Assembly: GCA_041493955.1 (NCBI GenBank)
Contig: JBGPZW010000033.1
Span: 1 to 26,340 of the forward strand
Length of the DNA stretch: 26,340 bases
Source: QHYU01 sp041493955
GTDB lineage: Bacteria; Acidobacteriota; Terriglobia; Acidiferrales; UBA7541
Reading direction: 5' to 3'
The stretch's first letter is position 1. Every line of letters starts with the position of its first letter. The notes below the pieces were generated by a model. It had not been told where the DNA came from, made no database searches, and was given only the letters and a program-made list of their open reading frames with translations. Below are positions 14,357 through 22,169 of the stretch, piece by piece. A program made the position numbers and the translations under genes.

Positions 14357-15469
14357 CTACGCCGCCTCCGCATCCAGCTTGCCGGTGTAGCGAATCACAC
14401 CGATGAGCATGCCCATCAAAGCGATGATCACGAGCAGGCCACCCACGTCAGCGAGGCCGCCCGCCACCAGTCCCCACTGCAGTTCCAAAAGAACAAAGAC
14501 GGGCAGCGCCAGCGAGCCGAGCAGCAGCACCACTGCCCACCGCCTCTTCCAGCGCTCACTCAGGAAGACGTACGGTTGGATGAACGCCAGCAGGAGCGCG
14601 AGGATGCCGAACTCAATGATGTGGGCGTGAGCGGCAACATGGACGGCCCTCTCGGCTTGCAGCGCGCCGTACTGGTTCACTGCGGCGGCGGTTGCGGTTC
14701 GGTCGTTTGCGGACGCGTGGCTCACCATGTTGCGCAATAGCGCCACATCGCGCCGTTCGTGCTCGGAGCGATAAACGCCGGCATAGTAAGCGCCGTGGAG
14801 AAAACCGGCCAGCACCAACAGGGTCCCACCGGAGAGCAACGCACGACAGGCCCAGCCCCGCTCGATAAGCAACTCCTCCGTCTTCACGGCCTCCCGGCGG
14901 CCGCGTAGATATTTTCCGAGGCCCGACAGCTCGCCCACACAGGCCACAATCACCAGGAAGCCGCCGAAATCAGCGAAGATACTGGCCCAGCCGATGCTCT
15001 GCAACGGGCTGTACACGAGACCGACGTAGTGGATGAGAAAGACGGAAATGGGCAGAAGCGCCGAGCCGGCCAGGAACAGCGTCGCGAACTGCGTCTGGCG
15101 CTTGGCGCTCAGCGCCACATAGGGCTGCAGGAGCGCAAGCAGCAGCGCGACGTAGCCGAACACGATGATGTGGACGTGGCTATCGACCTTGGTGCCGCGA
15201 TTTTCCAGCAGACCGCCAATCTGCGCGACAACGTTGCCCGCGGCCGTCGAATCCCCGGCGGCGACGGCCTCGGTGGCCGCGAACAGTCGCTCGCCGATCC
15301 GATTGGCGTTTGGATGCAACACGAAGACAGCGAAGATGTCGCCGAGAATCATCCCCGCCAGGACCAGTAGGATCCCGCCGATGATCAGCCTGCGCCGCGC
15401 GCCCATGGCCGGAAGCGCGCGCCGGGCCATTGCCGGAGTTTCAGCCGCCGAGCTGGAAGCTGCATGCAT
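14357..15469 (-). CDS. Eight-helix membrane protein, two tandem HxH modules
   Basis: A 370-residue protein built of two copies of the module in the neighbouring 162-residue protein. Module 1: GGILLVLAGMILGDIFAVFV, then VDSHVHIIVFGYVALLLALL (H98, H100) and two more helices. Module 2: GGTLLVLAGFLHGAYYAGVY, then VHVAAHAHIIEFGILALLLA (H281, H283) and two more. Shared words are LLxxxQPYVxLS and GSxALPxxVxL. The N-terminus before residue 25 is variable. ATG 15469 is chosen since AAGG lies about 6 bases upstream; an internal ATG 13 codons later is possible. It follows the LLM gene by 28 bp. Function unknown; perhaps a membrane redox partner (inference). Confidence 0.72.
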   Translation of the reverse strand: MHAASSSAAETPAMARRALPAMGARRRLIIGGILLVLAGMILGDIFAVFVLHPNANRIGERLFAATEAVAAGDSTAAGNVVAQIGGLLENRGTKVDSHVHIIVFGYVALLLALLQPYVALSAKRQTQFATLFLAGSALLPISVFLIHYVGLVYSPLQSIGWASIFADFGGFLVIVACVGELSGLGKYLRGRREAVKTEELLIERGWACRALLSGGTLLVLAGFLHGAYYAGVYRSEHERRDVALLRNMVSHASANDRTATAAAVNQYGALQAERAVHVAAHAHIIEFGILALLLAFIQPYVFLSERWKRRWAVVLLLGSLALPVFVLLELQWGLVAGGLADVGGLLVIIALMGMLIGVIRYTGKLDAEAA

Positions 15470-15497
15470 CGAGGACCTTTTCCAAACCACCCGGACG

Positions 15498-16574
15498 CTA
15501 CCGTGTTGCCGTGTTGGTCTGGCGGAACGCGGGCATGACCCGCGTGGCAAAAAGTTGTTGCGTCTTGATTGACTTCCAGTGCTCGAGGCCGCCGAAGTTG
15601 GAGACGATGGCCAACTCAGTGATCCCGCCTTTCTCACCCAGGCCCTCGATTTGCTTGATCACCTTCTCGGGCGTGCCGATGAAGCCGATCTCCTGCTCCA
15701 CGATTTGTTCGTAGGTCAGCTTGGTCAACGACTCGAGAGCGCCGCTGGCGTAGAAGCCGTAGCCCTTGGTGCGCAGCTCAGCCTTTTTCTCTTCGCTTTG
15801 GATGGACTCGACGGGTGCGGCGTTGAACGCCAGGAAGTTAAGCAGCGCCTGTTCCACCTCTTTGCGGATCAGGTTCTCGTCGTCATCCAGATAAACGGGA
15901 CGTATGTAAACGATCTCCGGCGGGTGGCCGTGCTGCGCACAAGCTCTCTTATATATACTCAGAGGGCCCTCGAGGACCTTATAGGGCAGTAACGGCGGCA
16001 CGAAAATCCCCCAGCCGCGTTCGCCCGCCATCTGATAGGTGATGTCGCTCGTTCCGCCGGTGAAGAGCTTGGGATGTGGCTTCTGCACCGGCTTGGGCAC
16101 CACGGAAATGTCTTTCACCTTGTAGAACTGGCCGTCGTAGGAGAACTTGTCCTGCGTCCACGCGCGCACCAGCAGCTCGATGGCCTCGTCATAGCGCGGG
16201 CGGCTTTCTTCGAGCGGCACATTATGAGGGCCGTAGAGCCACGCGTGCCCGCGTCCCAGGCCGCACTCGAGCCGCCCGTTGGTCAGAATATCCACCTCGG
16301 CGATCTGGCCTGCCAGCCGCAGGGGATTCTCCAGCGGCAGCGTGTGCAGCGCCGTACGGAACCGGATGCGCTGCGTCCGCTGAGCCGCAGCGGCAAACAG
16401 CGCCAGCGGATTTGCGGAGATCGAGAACTTCTGGAAGAAGTGGTGGTCAATCACCGAGTAAACGTCGAAGCCCGCCTGATCGGCATGTTCGATCTGCCGG
16501 AAAATTTCCCAGATCATCTGATGGTGCGATTTTCCAGGCGGCGTCTGGATTTCCGCATAGATGCCAAATCTCAT
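15498..16574 (-). CDS. LLM-class (luciferase-like) oxidoreductase
   Basis: A 358-residue bacterial-luciferase-like TIM barrel. Visible family blocks: the opening MRFGIYAEIQTPPG, EHADQAGFDVYSVIDHHFF, TQRIRFRTALHTLPLENPLR, AEVDILTNGRLECGLGRGHA and RPRYDEAIELLVRAWT. The residues after GRLECGLGRG are those that bind flavin or F420 phosphate in this family. Members use FMNH2 or F420; with npdG and cofE a few kilobases away, F420 use is plausible but not shown. It is the first gene of a minus-strand operon that continues with two membrane proteins and a dehydrogenase. The ribosome binding site is modest (GGGGA about 8 bases before ATG 16574). Confidence 0.85.
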   Translation of the reverse strand: MRFGIYAEIQTPPGKSHHQMIWEIFRQIEHADQAGFDVYSVIDHHFFQKFSISANPLALFAAAAQRTQRIRFRTALHTLPLENPLRLAGQIAEVDILTNGRLECGLGRGHAWLYGPHNVPLEESRPRYDEAIELLVRAWTQDKFSYDGQFYKVKDISVVPKPVQKPHPKLFTGGTSDITYQMAGERGWGIFVPPLLPYKVLEGPLSIYKRACAQHGHPPEIVYIRPVYLDDDENLIRKEVEQALLNFLAFNAAPVESIQSEEKKAELRTKGYGFYASGALESLTKLTYEQIVEQEIGFIGTPEKVIKQIEGLGEKGGITELAIVSNFGGLEHWKSIKTQQLFATRVMPAFRQTNTATR

Positions 16575-16875
16575 GATTCGAGTCCCCGACAGGTGGATTC
16601 ACGAACGCAGAGTGGAAGCCAACTGCTCATGACCCGGGATTCCGGGACGGCGCGTGCGGCCTTCCGTTTCTGAGGCACTTCGCCGCCGAGTGTTCTGTAT
16701 TTTCCCGCGAAAAAAACAGCGGCTGCCCCTCGTGTACCGCGGCCTGCACAACTTCGGCGACAAACACGGTACGGCCATTTTCTCCGGACGCGACCCGTGA
16801 GGATCCGGAGTCAGCCCGCGGGGAACATGGAAGGAGGCCCCCAACGAAACCGGAGCCTCCTCCTTGTGTAGTCCC
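16575..16875. other. Intergenic, no gene seen
   Basis: 301 bp between the LLM gene start and the receptor gene stop, both on the minus strand. Apart from the hairpin at 16833-16860, only an A-tract near 16709-16716 stands out. It must hold the promoter of the LLM operon, but no convincing -35/-10 pair is visible. Confidence 0.45.
16833..16860 (-). terminator. Weak terminator-like hairpin after the receptor gene
   Basis: GGAGGC (16833-16838) pairs with GCCTCC (16855-16860) around a 16-nt loop. It lies 16 bp after the receptor stop on the minus strand. There is no proper T-tract, so the call is tentative. Confidence 0.3.
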
Positions 16876-19800
16876 TCAGAACGCGAAGCGGACCGCCAAC
16901 TGGATCTGCCGCGGATTGTAAATCGCCCGCGGCGTGCCGTAAGCCGGATTCGGGGAACCTTCCTTGAAGAACGGGCCTGCACCGCACCCCGCGGCGGCCG
17001 GATTGAACGGGCAAAAGTCGGCCGCGCCGTAGTTTGTGTTGAAGAACCGCACGTTGAGCTTGTTGAAGGCGTTGAATACCTCGGCGATTAACTCCACGCG
17101 CTTCTTCTCCTTGATCGGAAAGCTGCGCGACAGCCGGAAGTCGAAAGTCTGCAGGCTATCCCCCTTGAACGTGTTGCGAGGCTCGATGCCGACCCGGTCG
17201 TTCACGCCGAAGACGTCCCCGTTGACATCGGAGCCGGCGAACTTGGTGAACCGGTGGGGCGATTCCAGGGTCAGGATGAAGCTGAACAGGAAGTCGCGCA
17301 GGACCGGGTGCGCCGTGCTGGACGTGTTGAAAGTGGCGTTGCCGGTGAAGCGGTGCCGTGCATCGTCGGCGGAAAGCGCGCGCTCGGCCCGGAAGTCCTT
17401 GCTGTCCTGTGGGATCAGCACGAAGCTCGGGTTGGGCCCGTTGTCAATCCCTTTCGAGAACGTGTAGCTCGTGTTGAAGGAGAAATACTTCGCCATTCTT
17501 TTGTTGACGGTCAGGAAGAAGCCGTCGTAGACGGAGTCCCACCGGGAATCTGCCTCGAAATAGACGGCGAAATTCGGATTGCGTGTGCCTGGAAGTCCCG
17601 CCATTCCGCAAACGGAGGCCGGACAAAAGTAAGTGTTCTTCGGGCCCGCCACGCCCTGGGAGTTGTGAACCATCACTGTCCCGGAGGGATCGGGTTGGTT
17701 GACATTGAAAAAGCTGCCCAGGCGGAGTCCTCGCACGCGGAGATAAGAGGCGCTGATGTTCAGCGATTGGATCGGCTCGATCTCCAGACTCAGGCTCATC
17801 TGATAGGAGAGCGGGGCCTGGTGATCCTTGGCGAAGCGGACGATGACCGCGTCGCCGAAGAAGCCGCAGCTGGAGAGGAACCCGCTCGGACAACCCAAGG
17901 CGGCCGCCGGCACGGCATCCACGTACGTTCCTGTCGTTGGAGCGGGATTCAGCAGGTTCGGCTGTCCAAGGAGGTTGTTCAGTGCCAAGTTGGTGATGAA
18001 GGGCGCGCTGGCAAACGCAAACAGCCGTGTGGTGGCGTTCAGGTCGTCTTCCTTGCCCTCGCGGCCCGGGAATTTACCGGTGGTTCCGCCGCACGAAGGA
18101 ATCTGGCAGGAGAGCAATGGCGAAGGAATCGTGCCGTGGAAAATGCCCGCGCCACCGCGGACGACCAAATTCCACTTGCTGCCGGCCCGGTAGGCGAAGC
18201 CGACGCGCGGATCGACGTTATTCATATCATTGTTGAGTGCTTCTTTTGGCCAGGTTTCAAACTCGTAGCGCACGCCCAGGTTCACCGTCAGGCGGTTGGT
18301 GACGCGGATTTTGTCCTGCAGGAAGAACCCGTTGTAGGTGTGGTCCATCACGCCCTTGGCCTGATTGCGAATGGGCGAGGAGATGGCCCCGCCCTGGTAA
18401 ACCGACTTGGCAATGGTGGGCTCCTTGAAGTTGGGAGCCAGAAAGCGCTCGAAGAAAATCACGAACGGCGTGCCGTTGACTAGGTCGTTCAACGTCGCGA
18501 AGGTGGCCTCAAACGGGTAGAACAGAGGGAACGACTCGGTAGTGCGCACCCAGTTGAAATTGCCGCCAAAATTCCAGGTGTGGCGTCCCCGAATTAGGGT
18601 GGCGCTGTCCACGATCTCGAACCGAGTCTCCTTGTAAAAATCGGGGTTGCCGCGGTTCACCCCGACCGTAAAGGTGTTGGCCACTTCCAGGTGCGGCTGG
18701 GTGCTGTTCACAGGGAAATCAAAGGAGCGGTGCGCCCACTGCACGCGCAGCTCGTTGACGAGGTTCGTGGTGAAGGCCGAGGTCAGGTTGCCGACCAGCG
18801 AGTTGTCCCGCAGATTGTTGGTTTTGAACGCCGAGGGCAGATCAAATCCGTCGTTCAGCGGAGAGACGTTGGTGAACCGCGCGTCATTGAAGAAGTGGCG
18901 CACAGAAAGGCCGTGCTTGGCATTGAACCGGTGGTCCAGTTTGACCAGGAAGGTGTCGGCATTGGAATCGCGCAGCACATTCAGGTTCTCCGCGGGCAAG
19001 CCGAAGCTGACCTTGGCCGCGTTGATGGTCGCAATATTCTTCAAAATCGAGGAATTGTAGAAGGGCGATTCGGTGCGCCGCTGCCCTTCATAGTTTGCGA
19101 AGAAAAAGGTTCTGTCTTGTACGATCGGTCCGCCAACAGCGGCGCCGAATTGATACTGGTGAAGCGTGTTCTGGCCCGGGGCGGCGAGGATGCTCCCGGC
19201 ATCCATAGCGTCATTGCGGAAAAAACTGTACACCGAGCCGTGCAGTTCGTTGGTGCCGCTTTTGGTGATGATGTTGACGATGCCGCCTACGGCGCGGCCG
19301 AACGCGGTGCTGAACTCGGTGTTGATCACCCGGAACTCCTGCACCGCTTCCTGGGAGGGTGTGGTCTTCTGAATTCCCGAGGCGGTGGAGATGTTGTCGG
19401 CGCCGTCGATGGCCACGAAGTTGTAGTGGATGTTCTGGCCGGCAAAGGAAATTTTGGTGACCGGCTCGACGATCACGTCGGTGCTGCCGGAGGTCGTGTC
19501 GCCGATGGAGACGCCGGGGGCCAGGAGCACGAAATCAATGAACTGGCGGCCGTTCACCGGTAGGTTCTGGATCTGCCGCTCCGTGATCACCGTGCTCACC
19601 TCGGTGCGGGTGGGCTCCATCACGCCCTGTTCTTCCACTACGGTCACGCGCTCGGCCAGCTCTCCGATCGCGATCGCGAAATCGAGCGTTGCGACCTGAC
19701 CGATCTGCAGCGTGACCTTCTTCGCCTGCTTCGCAAATCCGGCCTTCTCCACGGTCACCGTGTACTCGCCCACCGGCAACAAGGGAATGCGGTACTCACC

Positions 19801-19995
19801 GGAATCGGAGGTGGCGTCCGAACGGGAATACCCCGTGGCCGTATTCGTGATCGTGACCTTGGCCTGGGGCACATCCCTGCCCGACGGATCGGTGACGCGG
19901 CCTTCCAGCGTGGCCGTGATCGTCTGCGCATACGACGGCGCACTCACAAGCAGGGCAAGACACAGAAAAACCCACAAGAAATGACGACGCGCCAT
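16876..19995 (-). CDS. Oar-type TonB-dependent outer-membrane receptor with carboxypeptidase-like N-domain
   Basis: 1039 residues. A signal peptide (MARRHFLWVFLCLALLVSA, cleavage near SYA-QT) is followed by a carboxypeptidase-regulatory-like fold at about 28-100 (ATLEGRVTDPSGRDVPQAKV to GEYTVTVEKAGF) and a plug domain at about 120-245 (TERQIQNLPVNGRQFIDFVL, VGGIVNIITKSGTNELHGS). A long beta-barrel follows, with ADDARHRFTGNATF near the end and a terminal LAVRFAF ending in Phe as outer-membrane barrels do. This family is greatly expanded in Acidobacteriota and probably imports oligosaccharides or peptides; the substrate is unknown. ATG 19995 has GGAGG 7 bases upstream and starts the signal peptide, so it is preferred over a start 11 codons earlier. 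Transcription is divergent from the molybdenum-hydroxylase operon. Confidence 0.92.
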   Translation of the reverse strand: MARRHFLWVFLCLALLVSAPSYAQTITATLEGRVTDPSGRDVPQAKVTITNTATGYSRSDATSDSGEYRIPLLPVGEYTVTVEKAGFAKQAKKVTLQIGQVATLDFAIAIGELAERVTVVEEQGVMEPTRTEVSTVITERQIQNLPVNGRQFIDFVLLAPGVSIGDTTSGSTDVIVEPVTKISFAGQNIHYNFVAIDGADNISTASGIQKTTPSQEAVQEFRVINTEFSTAFGRAVGGIVNIITKSGTNELHGSVYSFFRNDAMDAGSILAAPGQNTLHQYQFGAAVGGPIVQDRTFFFANYEGQRRTESPFYNSSILKNIATINAAKVSFGLPAENLNVLRDSNADTFLVKLDHRFNAKHGLSVRHFFNDARFTNVSPLNDGFDLPSAFKTNNLRDNSLVGNLTSAFTTNLVNELRVQWAHRSFDFPVNSTQPHLEVANTFTVGVNRGNPDFYKETRFEIVDSATLIRGRHTWNFGGNFNWVRTTESFPLFYPFEATFATLNDLVNGTPFVIFFERFLAPNFKEPTIAKSVYQGGAISSPIRNQAKGVMDHTYNGFFLQDKIRVTNRLTVNLGVRYEFETWPKEALNNDMNNVDPRVGFAYRAGSKWNLVVRGGAGIFHGTIPSPLLSCQIPSCGGTTGKFPGREGKEDDLNATTRLFAFASAPFITNLALNNLLGQPNLLNPAPTTGTYVDAVPAAALGCPSGFLSSCGFFGDAVIVRFAKDHQAPLSYQMSLSLEIEPIQSLNISASYLRVRGLRLGSFFNVNQPDPSGTVMVHNSQGVAGPKNTYFCPASVCGMAGLPGTRNPNFAVYFEADSRWDSVYDGFFLTVNKRMAKYFSFNTSYTFSKGIDNGPNPSFVLIPQDSKDFRAERALSADDARHRFTGNATFNTSSTAHPVLRDFLFSFILTLESPHRFTKFAGSDVNGDVFGVNDRVGIEPRNTFKGDSLQTFDFRLSRSFPIKEKKRVELIAEVFNAFNKLNVRFFNTNYGAADFCPFNPAAAGCGAGPFFKEGSPNPAYGTPRAIYNPRQIQLAVRFAF

Positions 19996-20048
19996 GTTCC
20001 ATCCTCCCCCAGATGTAGTGGTTCCCAACTTTGCCTGGTCGGCGTTTT

Positions 20049-20076
20049 ATTAAATATCAGTCCACCGGATTGTCAA
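20049..20076 (-). promoter_or_regulatory. Sigma-70-like promoter of the receptor gene
   Basis: On the minus strand, TTGACA (20071-20076), a 16-bp spacer and TTTAAT (20049-20054). The predicted start is near 20042, giving a leader of about 47 nt before ATG 19995. The -35 is perfect and the -10 has five of six consensus bases. Confidence 0.6.
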
Positions 20077-20157
20077 GGCTTTTTCCATCTGGCAACTCGT
20101 ACATTCAGAATGGACGCGCCGCAGCACATGAGGGTACCTCTCCTGCCGGATTCCTGC

Positions 20158-20186
20158 TTGATTCGCTGATATGTCGGAATTAGAAT
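20158..20186 (+). promoter_or_regulatory. Candidate promoter of the molybdenum-hydroxylase operon
   Basis: TTGATT (20158-20163), a 17-bp spacer, TAGAAT (20181-20186). A start near 20193 would leave a leader of about 90 nt before ATG 20283, beginning right at the first hairpin. Confidence 0.5.
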
Positions 20187-20194
20187 TCGCTCCC

Positions 20195-20261
20195 TCGATG
20201 AGTCTCACCATCTCATCGAAGCCGGCGGCTTCCGTTTCTTCCGCCGGTGCAGGATCGGCGG
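20195..20261 (+). promoter_or_regulatory. Leader with overlapping alternative hairpins
   Basis: Four perfect dyads overlap in series. H1: TCGATGAG (20195-20202) with CTCATCGA (20212-20219). H2: GAAGCC (20218-20223) with GGCTTC (20227-20232). H3: CCGGCGG (20222-20228) with CCGCCGG (20241-20247). H4: CCGCCG (20241-20246) with CGGCGG (20256-20261). H2 excludes H1's outer pairs and H3; H3 excludes H4. Such a cascade can switch, but GC-rich DNA makes short dyads common, and there is no match I know to the molybdenum-cofactor riboswitch. Confidence 0.35.
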
Positions 20262-20282
20262 CCCGGCCGAGAGAAGGAAACC

Positions 20283-21179
20283 ATGTATCCGAACGCCTTC
20301 CAGTATCACCAGGCACATTCAGCGGAAGAAGCGGTTCGCCTGCTTTCCGAACTGGGCGAGGACGCCAAACTGCTCGCCGGAGGTCAGAGCCTGGTTCCCC
20401 TGATGAAGCTTCGGCTGGCCAGTCCGGCCCACCTCGTGGACCTGAACTTCGTTCCTGACCTCGCCTATGTTCGCCGGGAAAAAGGCGCGATCCGGATCGG
20501 CGCGCTCTCGCGCCATGCCGACATCGAAGCCTCACCTGTGGCCCGGCAGATTCCTATCCTGTACGACTGCGCTTCGGGCATTGCCGATGTGCAGATTCGC
20601 AACCGGGGGACGCTGGGCGGATCGCTGGCCGAAGCCGACCCCAGCGGAGATTGGGGTGCCGTGCTGCTGACGTTGAACACGACCGTGCGCACCGTCGGGC
20701 CGCAAGGCGAGCGCAGCATGGCCCTGTCCGATTTTTTGGTGGACGCTTACACCACCGCGCTGGGCCCGGCGGAATTGCTCCGCGAGGTGACGGTGGAGAT
20801 TCCTCCGAAAAACAGCGGCGGGGCTTATCTGGCGTTCAAGCGCTGCGCGCCGGTGTATCCCACGGCCAGCGCCGCGGTGCAGTTGACGCTGGACGATTCT
20901 GCCACGTGCCGCGACGCCAGGATCGCGCTCGGGTGTGTAGGGCTTACGGCGATCTGCCCGGCCGAAGCGGAGCGAGCGCTGCGCGGCCAGCCGCTCACCC
21001 CGAAGAACATCGACGCCGCAGTGGAAGCGGCGCGCGCCGCCGCCGATCCGCAACCGGACATCCGCGGCTCTGTCGAATACAAGCGGCATCTGGTGGCCAT
21101 GCTGGTTCGCAAAGCCATTGCCAGCGCCGCCCGGCGCGCCCGGGGCGAACGCGTGGAGGTAAGTCACTTTTATGCCTGA
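20283..21179 (+). CDS. FAD-binding (CoxM-like) subunit of a molybdenum hydroxylase
   Basis: 298 residues, the FAD subunit that takes electrons from the iron-sulfur subunit. Family markers: the opening FQYHQAHSAEEAVRLLSE, the first FAD loop AGGQSLVPLMKLRLASP (32-48), the second loop TLGGSLAEADPSGDW (110-124), and the CO-dehydrogenase-flavoprotein C-terminal domain from about 175 (LAFKRCAPVYPTASAAV). ATG 20283 is preferred over one 12 codons upstream because AGAAGGA precedes it and homology starts immediately. Its end overlaps the next gene by 8 bases, so the subunits are translationally coupled. Confidence 0.9.
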   Translation: MYPNAFQYHQAHSAEEAVRLLSELGEDAKLLAGGQSLVPLMKLRLASPAHLVDLNFVPDLAYVRREKGAIRIGALSRHADIEASPVARQIPILYDCASGIADVQIRNRGTLGGSLAEADPSGDWGAVLLTLNTTVRTVGPQGERSMALSDFLVDAYTTALGPAELLREVTVEIPPKNSGGAYLAFKRCAPVYPTASAAVQLTLDDSATCRDARIALGCVGLTAICPAEAERALRGQPLTPKNIDAAVEAARAAADPQPDIRGSVEYKRHLVAMLVRKAIASAARRARGERVEVSHFYA

Positions 21180-21657
21180 TCCCATTCCCCGTGTTCCGAT
21201 TCGCGTGACCGTGAACGGCACCCGCCACGAGCTTGAAATCGAGCCCCGGTTGTTGCTGGTGGACCTGCTCCGCGAACAGTTGGACCTGACCGGCACGCAT
21301 GTCGGTTGCGACACCAGCTACTGCGGCGCCTGCACCGTGCTGCTGAACGGCGCGAGCGTCAAATCCTGCACCGTGCTTGCGGTGCATGCCAACGGCGGCG
21401 AGATCCTGACCGTGGAAGGCCTGGCCAAGAACGGCGAGCTGCATCCCATCCAGCAGGCTTTTGTCGATCAACTCGGACTCCAGTGCGGTTACTGCACGCC
21501 GGGGCTGCTGCTTTCCACCTACCAGTTGTTGTCGAAGCACCCGAACCCCAGCGAAAAAGAGGTTCGCATAGGCATTGCCGGGAACACCTGCCGGTGCACG
21601 GGCTATCAGAACATCTTCAAGGCCGTTCAGGCCGCAGCCAAAGCGGGAAGGAAATAA
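21172..21657 (+). CDS. 2Fe-2S (CoxS-like) subunit of a molybdenum hydroxylase
   Basis: 161 residues. The plant-type ferredoxin cluster uses C46, C51, C54 and C66 (GCDTSYCGACTVLLNG, then SC). The second, proximal cluster uses C105, C108, C140 and C142 (QCGYCTPG, NTCRCTGY). All eight cysteines are present, so the electron path from the molybdenum site to FAD is intact. The length is normal for CoxS. It lies between the flavin and CoxG-like genes, 6 bp before the latter. Confidence 0.94.
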   Translation: MPDPIPRVPIRVTVNGTRHELEIEPRLLLVDLLREQLDLTGTHVGCDTSYCGACTVLLNGASVKSCTVLAVHANGGEILTVEGLAKNGELHPIQQAFVDQLGLQCGYCTPGLLLSTYQLLSKHPNPSEKEVRIGIAGNTCRCTGYQNIFKAVQAAAKAGRK

Positions 21658-21663
21658 GCAGCT

Positions 21664-22104
21664 ATGGCCATCAGCTTTGGAGGCGAGTTCCGCGTAGCGA
21701 AAAAGCGCGAAGAGGTTTTCGATTTCCTGACTGACCCGAAGCGGTTCGCTCCGTTGTTGCCGGATTTCCAGGGCATGTCCTCGCAGGACGAACGGCATTG
21801 CACGGTGAGTCTGAAGGTGGGAGTCTCGCACATCCGCGGCACGGCCAACGTGCAGCTGGATCTGGCCGAGGCGGAGCGCCCGCGCCGCGCCCGCTACGAC
21901 GGCAAAGGCGGACTGGCCGGGAACACGGTAAACCTCGTCGCCGGCTTCGATCTCGAGCCCGACGGCGACGGCACGCGCGTGGTCTGGAAAGGCGAAGCCC
22001 AGCTCTACGGACAGTTGGTTTCGATGGCCGGCGGCATGCTCGAACCGCTCGCCAAGAAGAACGTGCAGAAACTGATTGACGCGCTGCAAAAAGCGTTGAG
22101 TTGA
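21664..22104 (+). CDS. CoxG-like SRPBCC protein
   Basis: 146 residues with the START/SRPBCC fold of the CoxG family: GGEFRVAKKREEVFDFLTDP at the start, PLLPDFQGM, a middle strand run ending KGGLAGNTVNLVAGFDL, and a C-terminal helix (GGMLEPLAKKNVQKLIDALQ). In CO dehydrogenase operons CoxG helps attach or organise the enzyme at the membrane; a recent view is that the fold can bind a quinone-type lipid. It probably links this hydroxylase to the respiratory chain (inference). It lacks the C-terminal membrane helix of longer CoxG proteins. Confidence 0.85.
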   Translation: MAISFGGEFRVAKKREEVFDFLTDPKRFAPLLPDFQGMSSQDERHCTVSLKVGVSHIRGTANVQLDLAEAERPRRARYDGKGGLAGNTVNLVAGFDLEPDGDGTRVVWKGEAQLYGQLVSMAGGMLEPLAKKNVQKLIDALQKALS

Positions 22105-22169
22105 TTTCGCTGCTGCTCATCGAAACACCGAAACGGGTCGCAGAGGCCCGGTAGCGCAGGGGGCCCACG

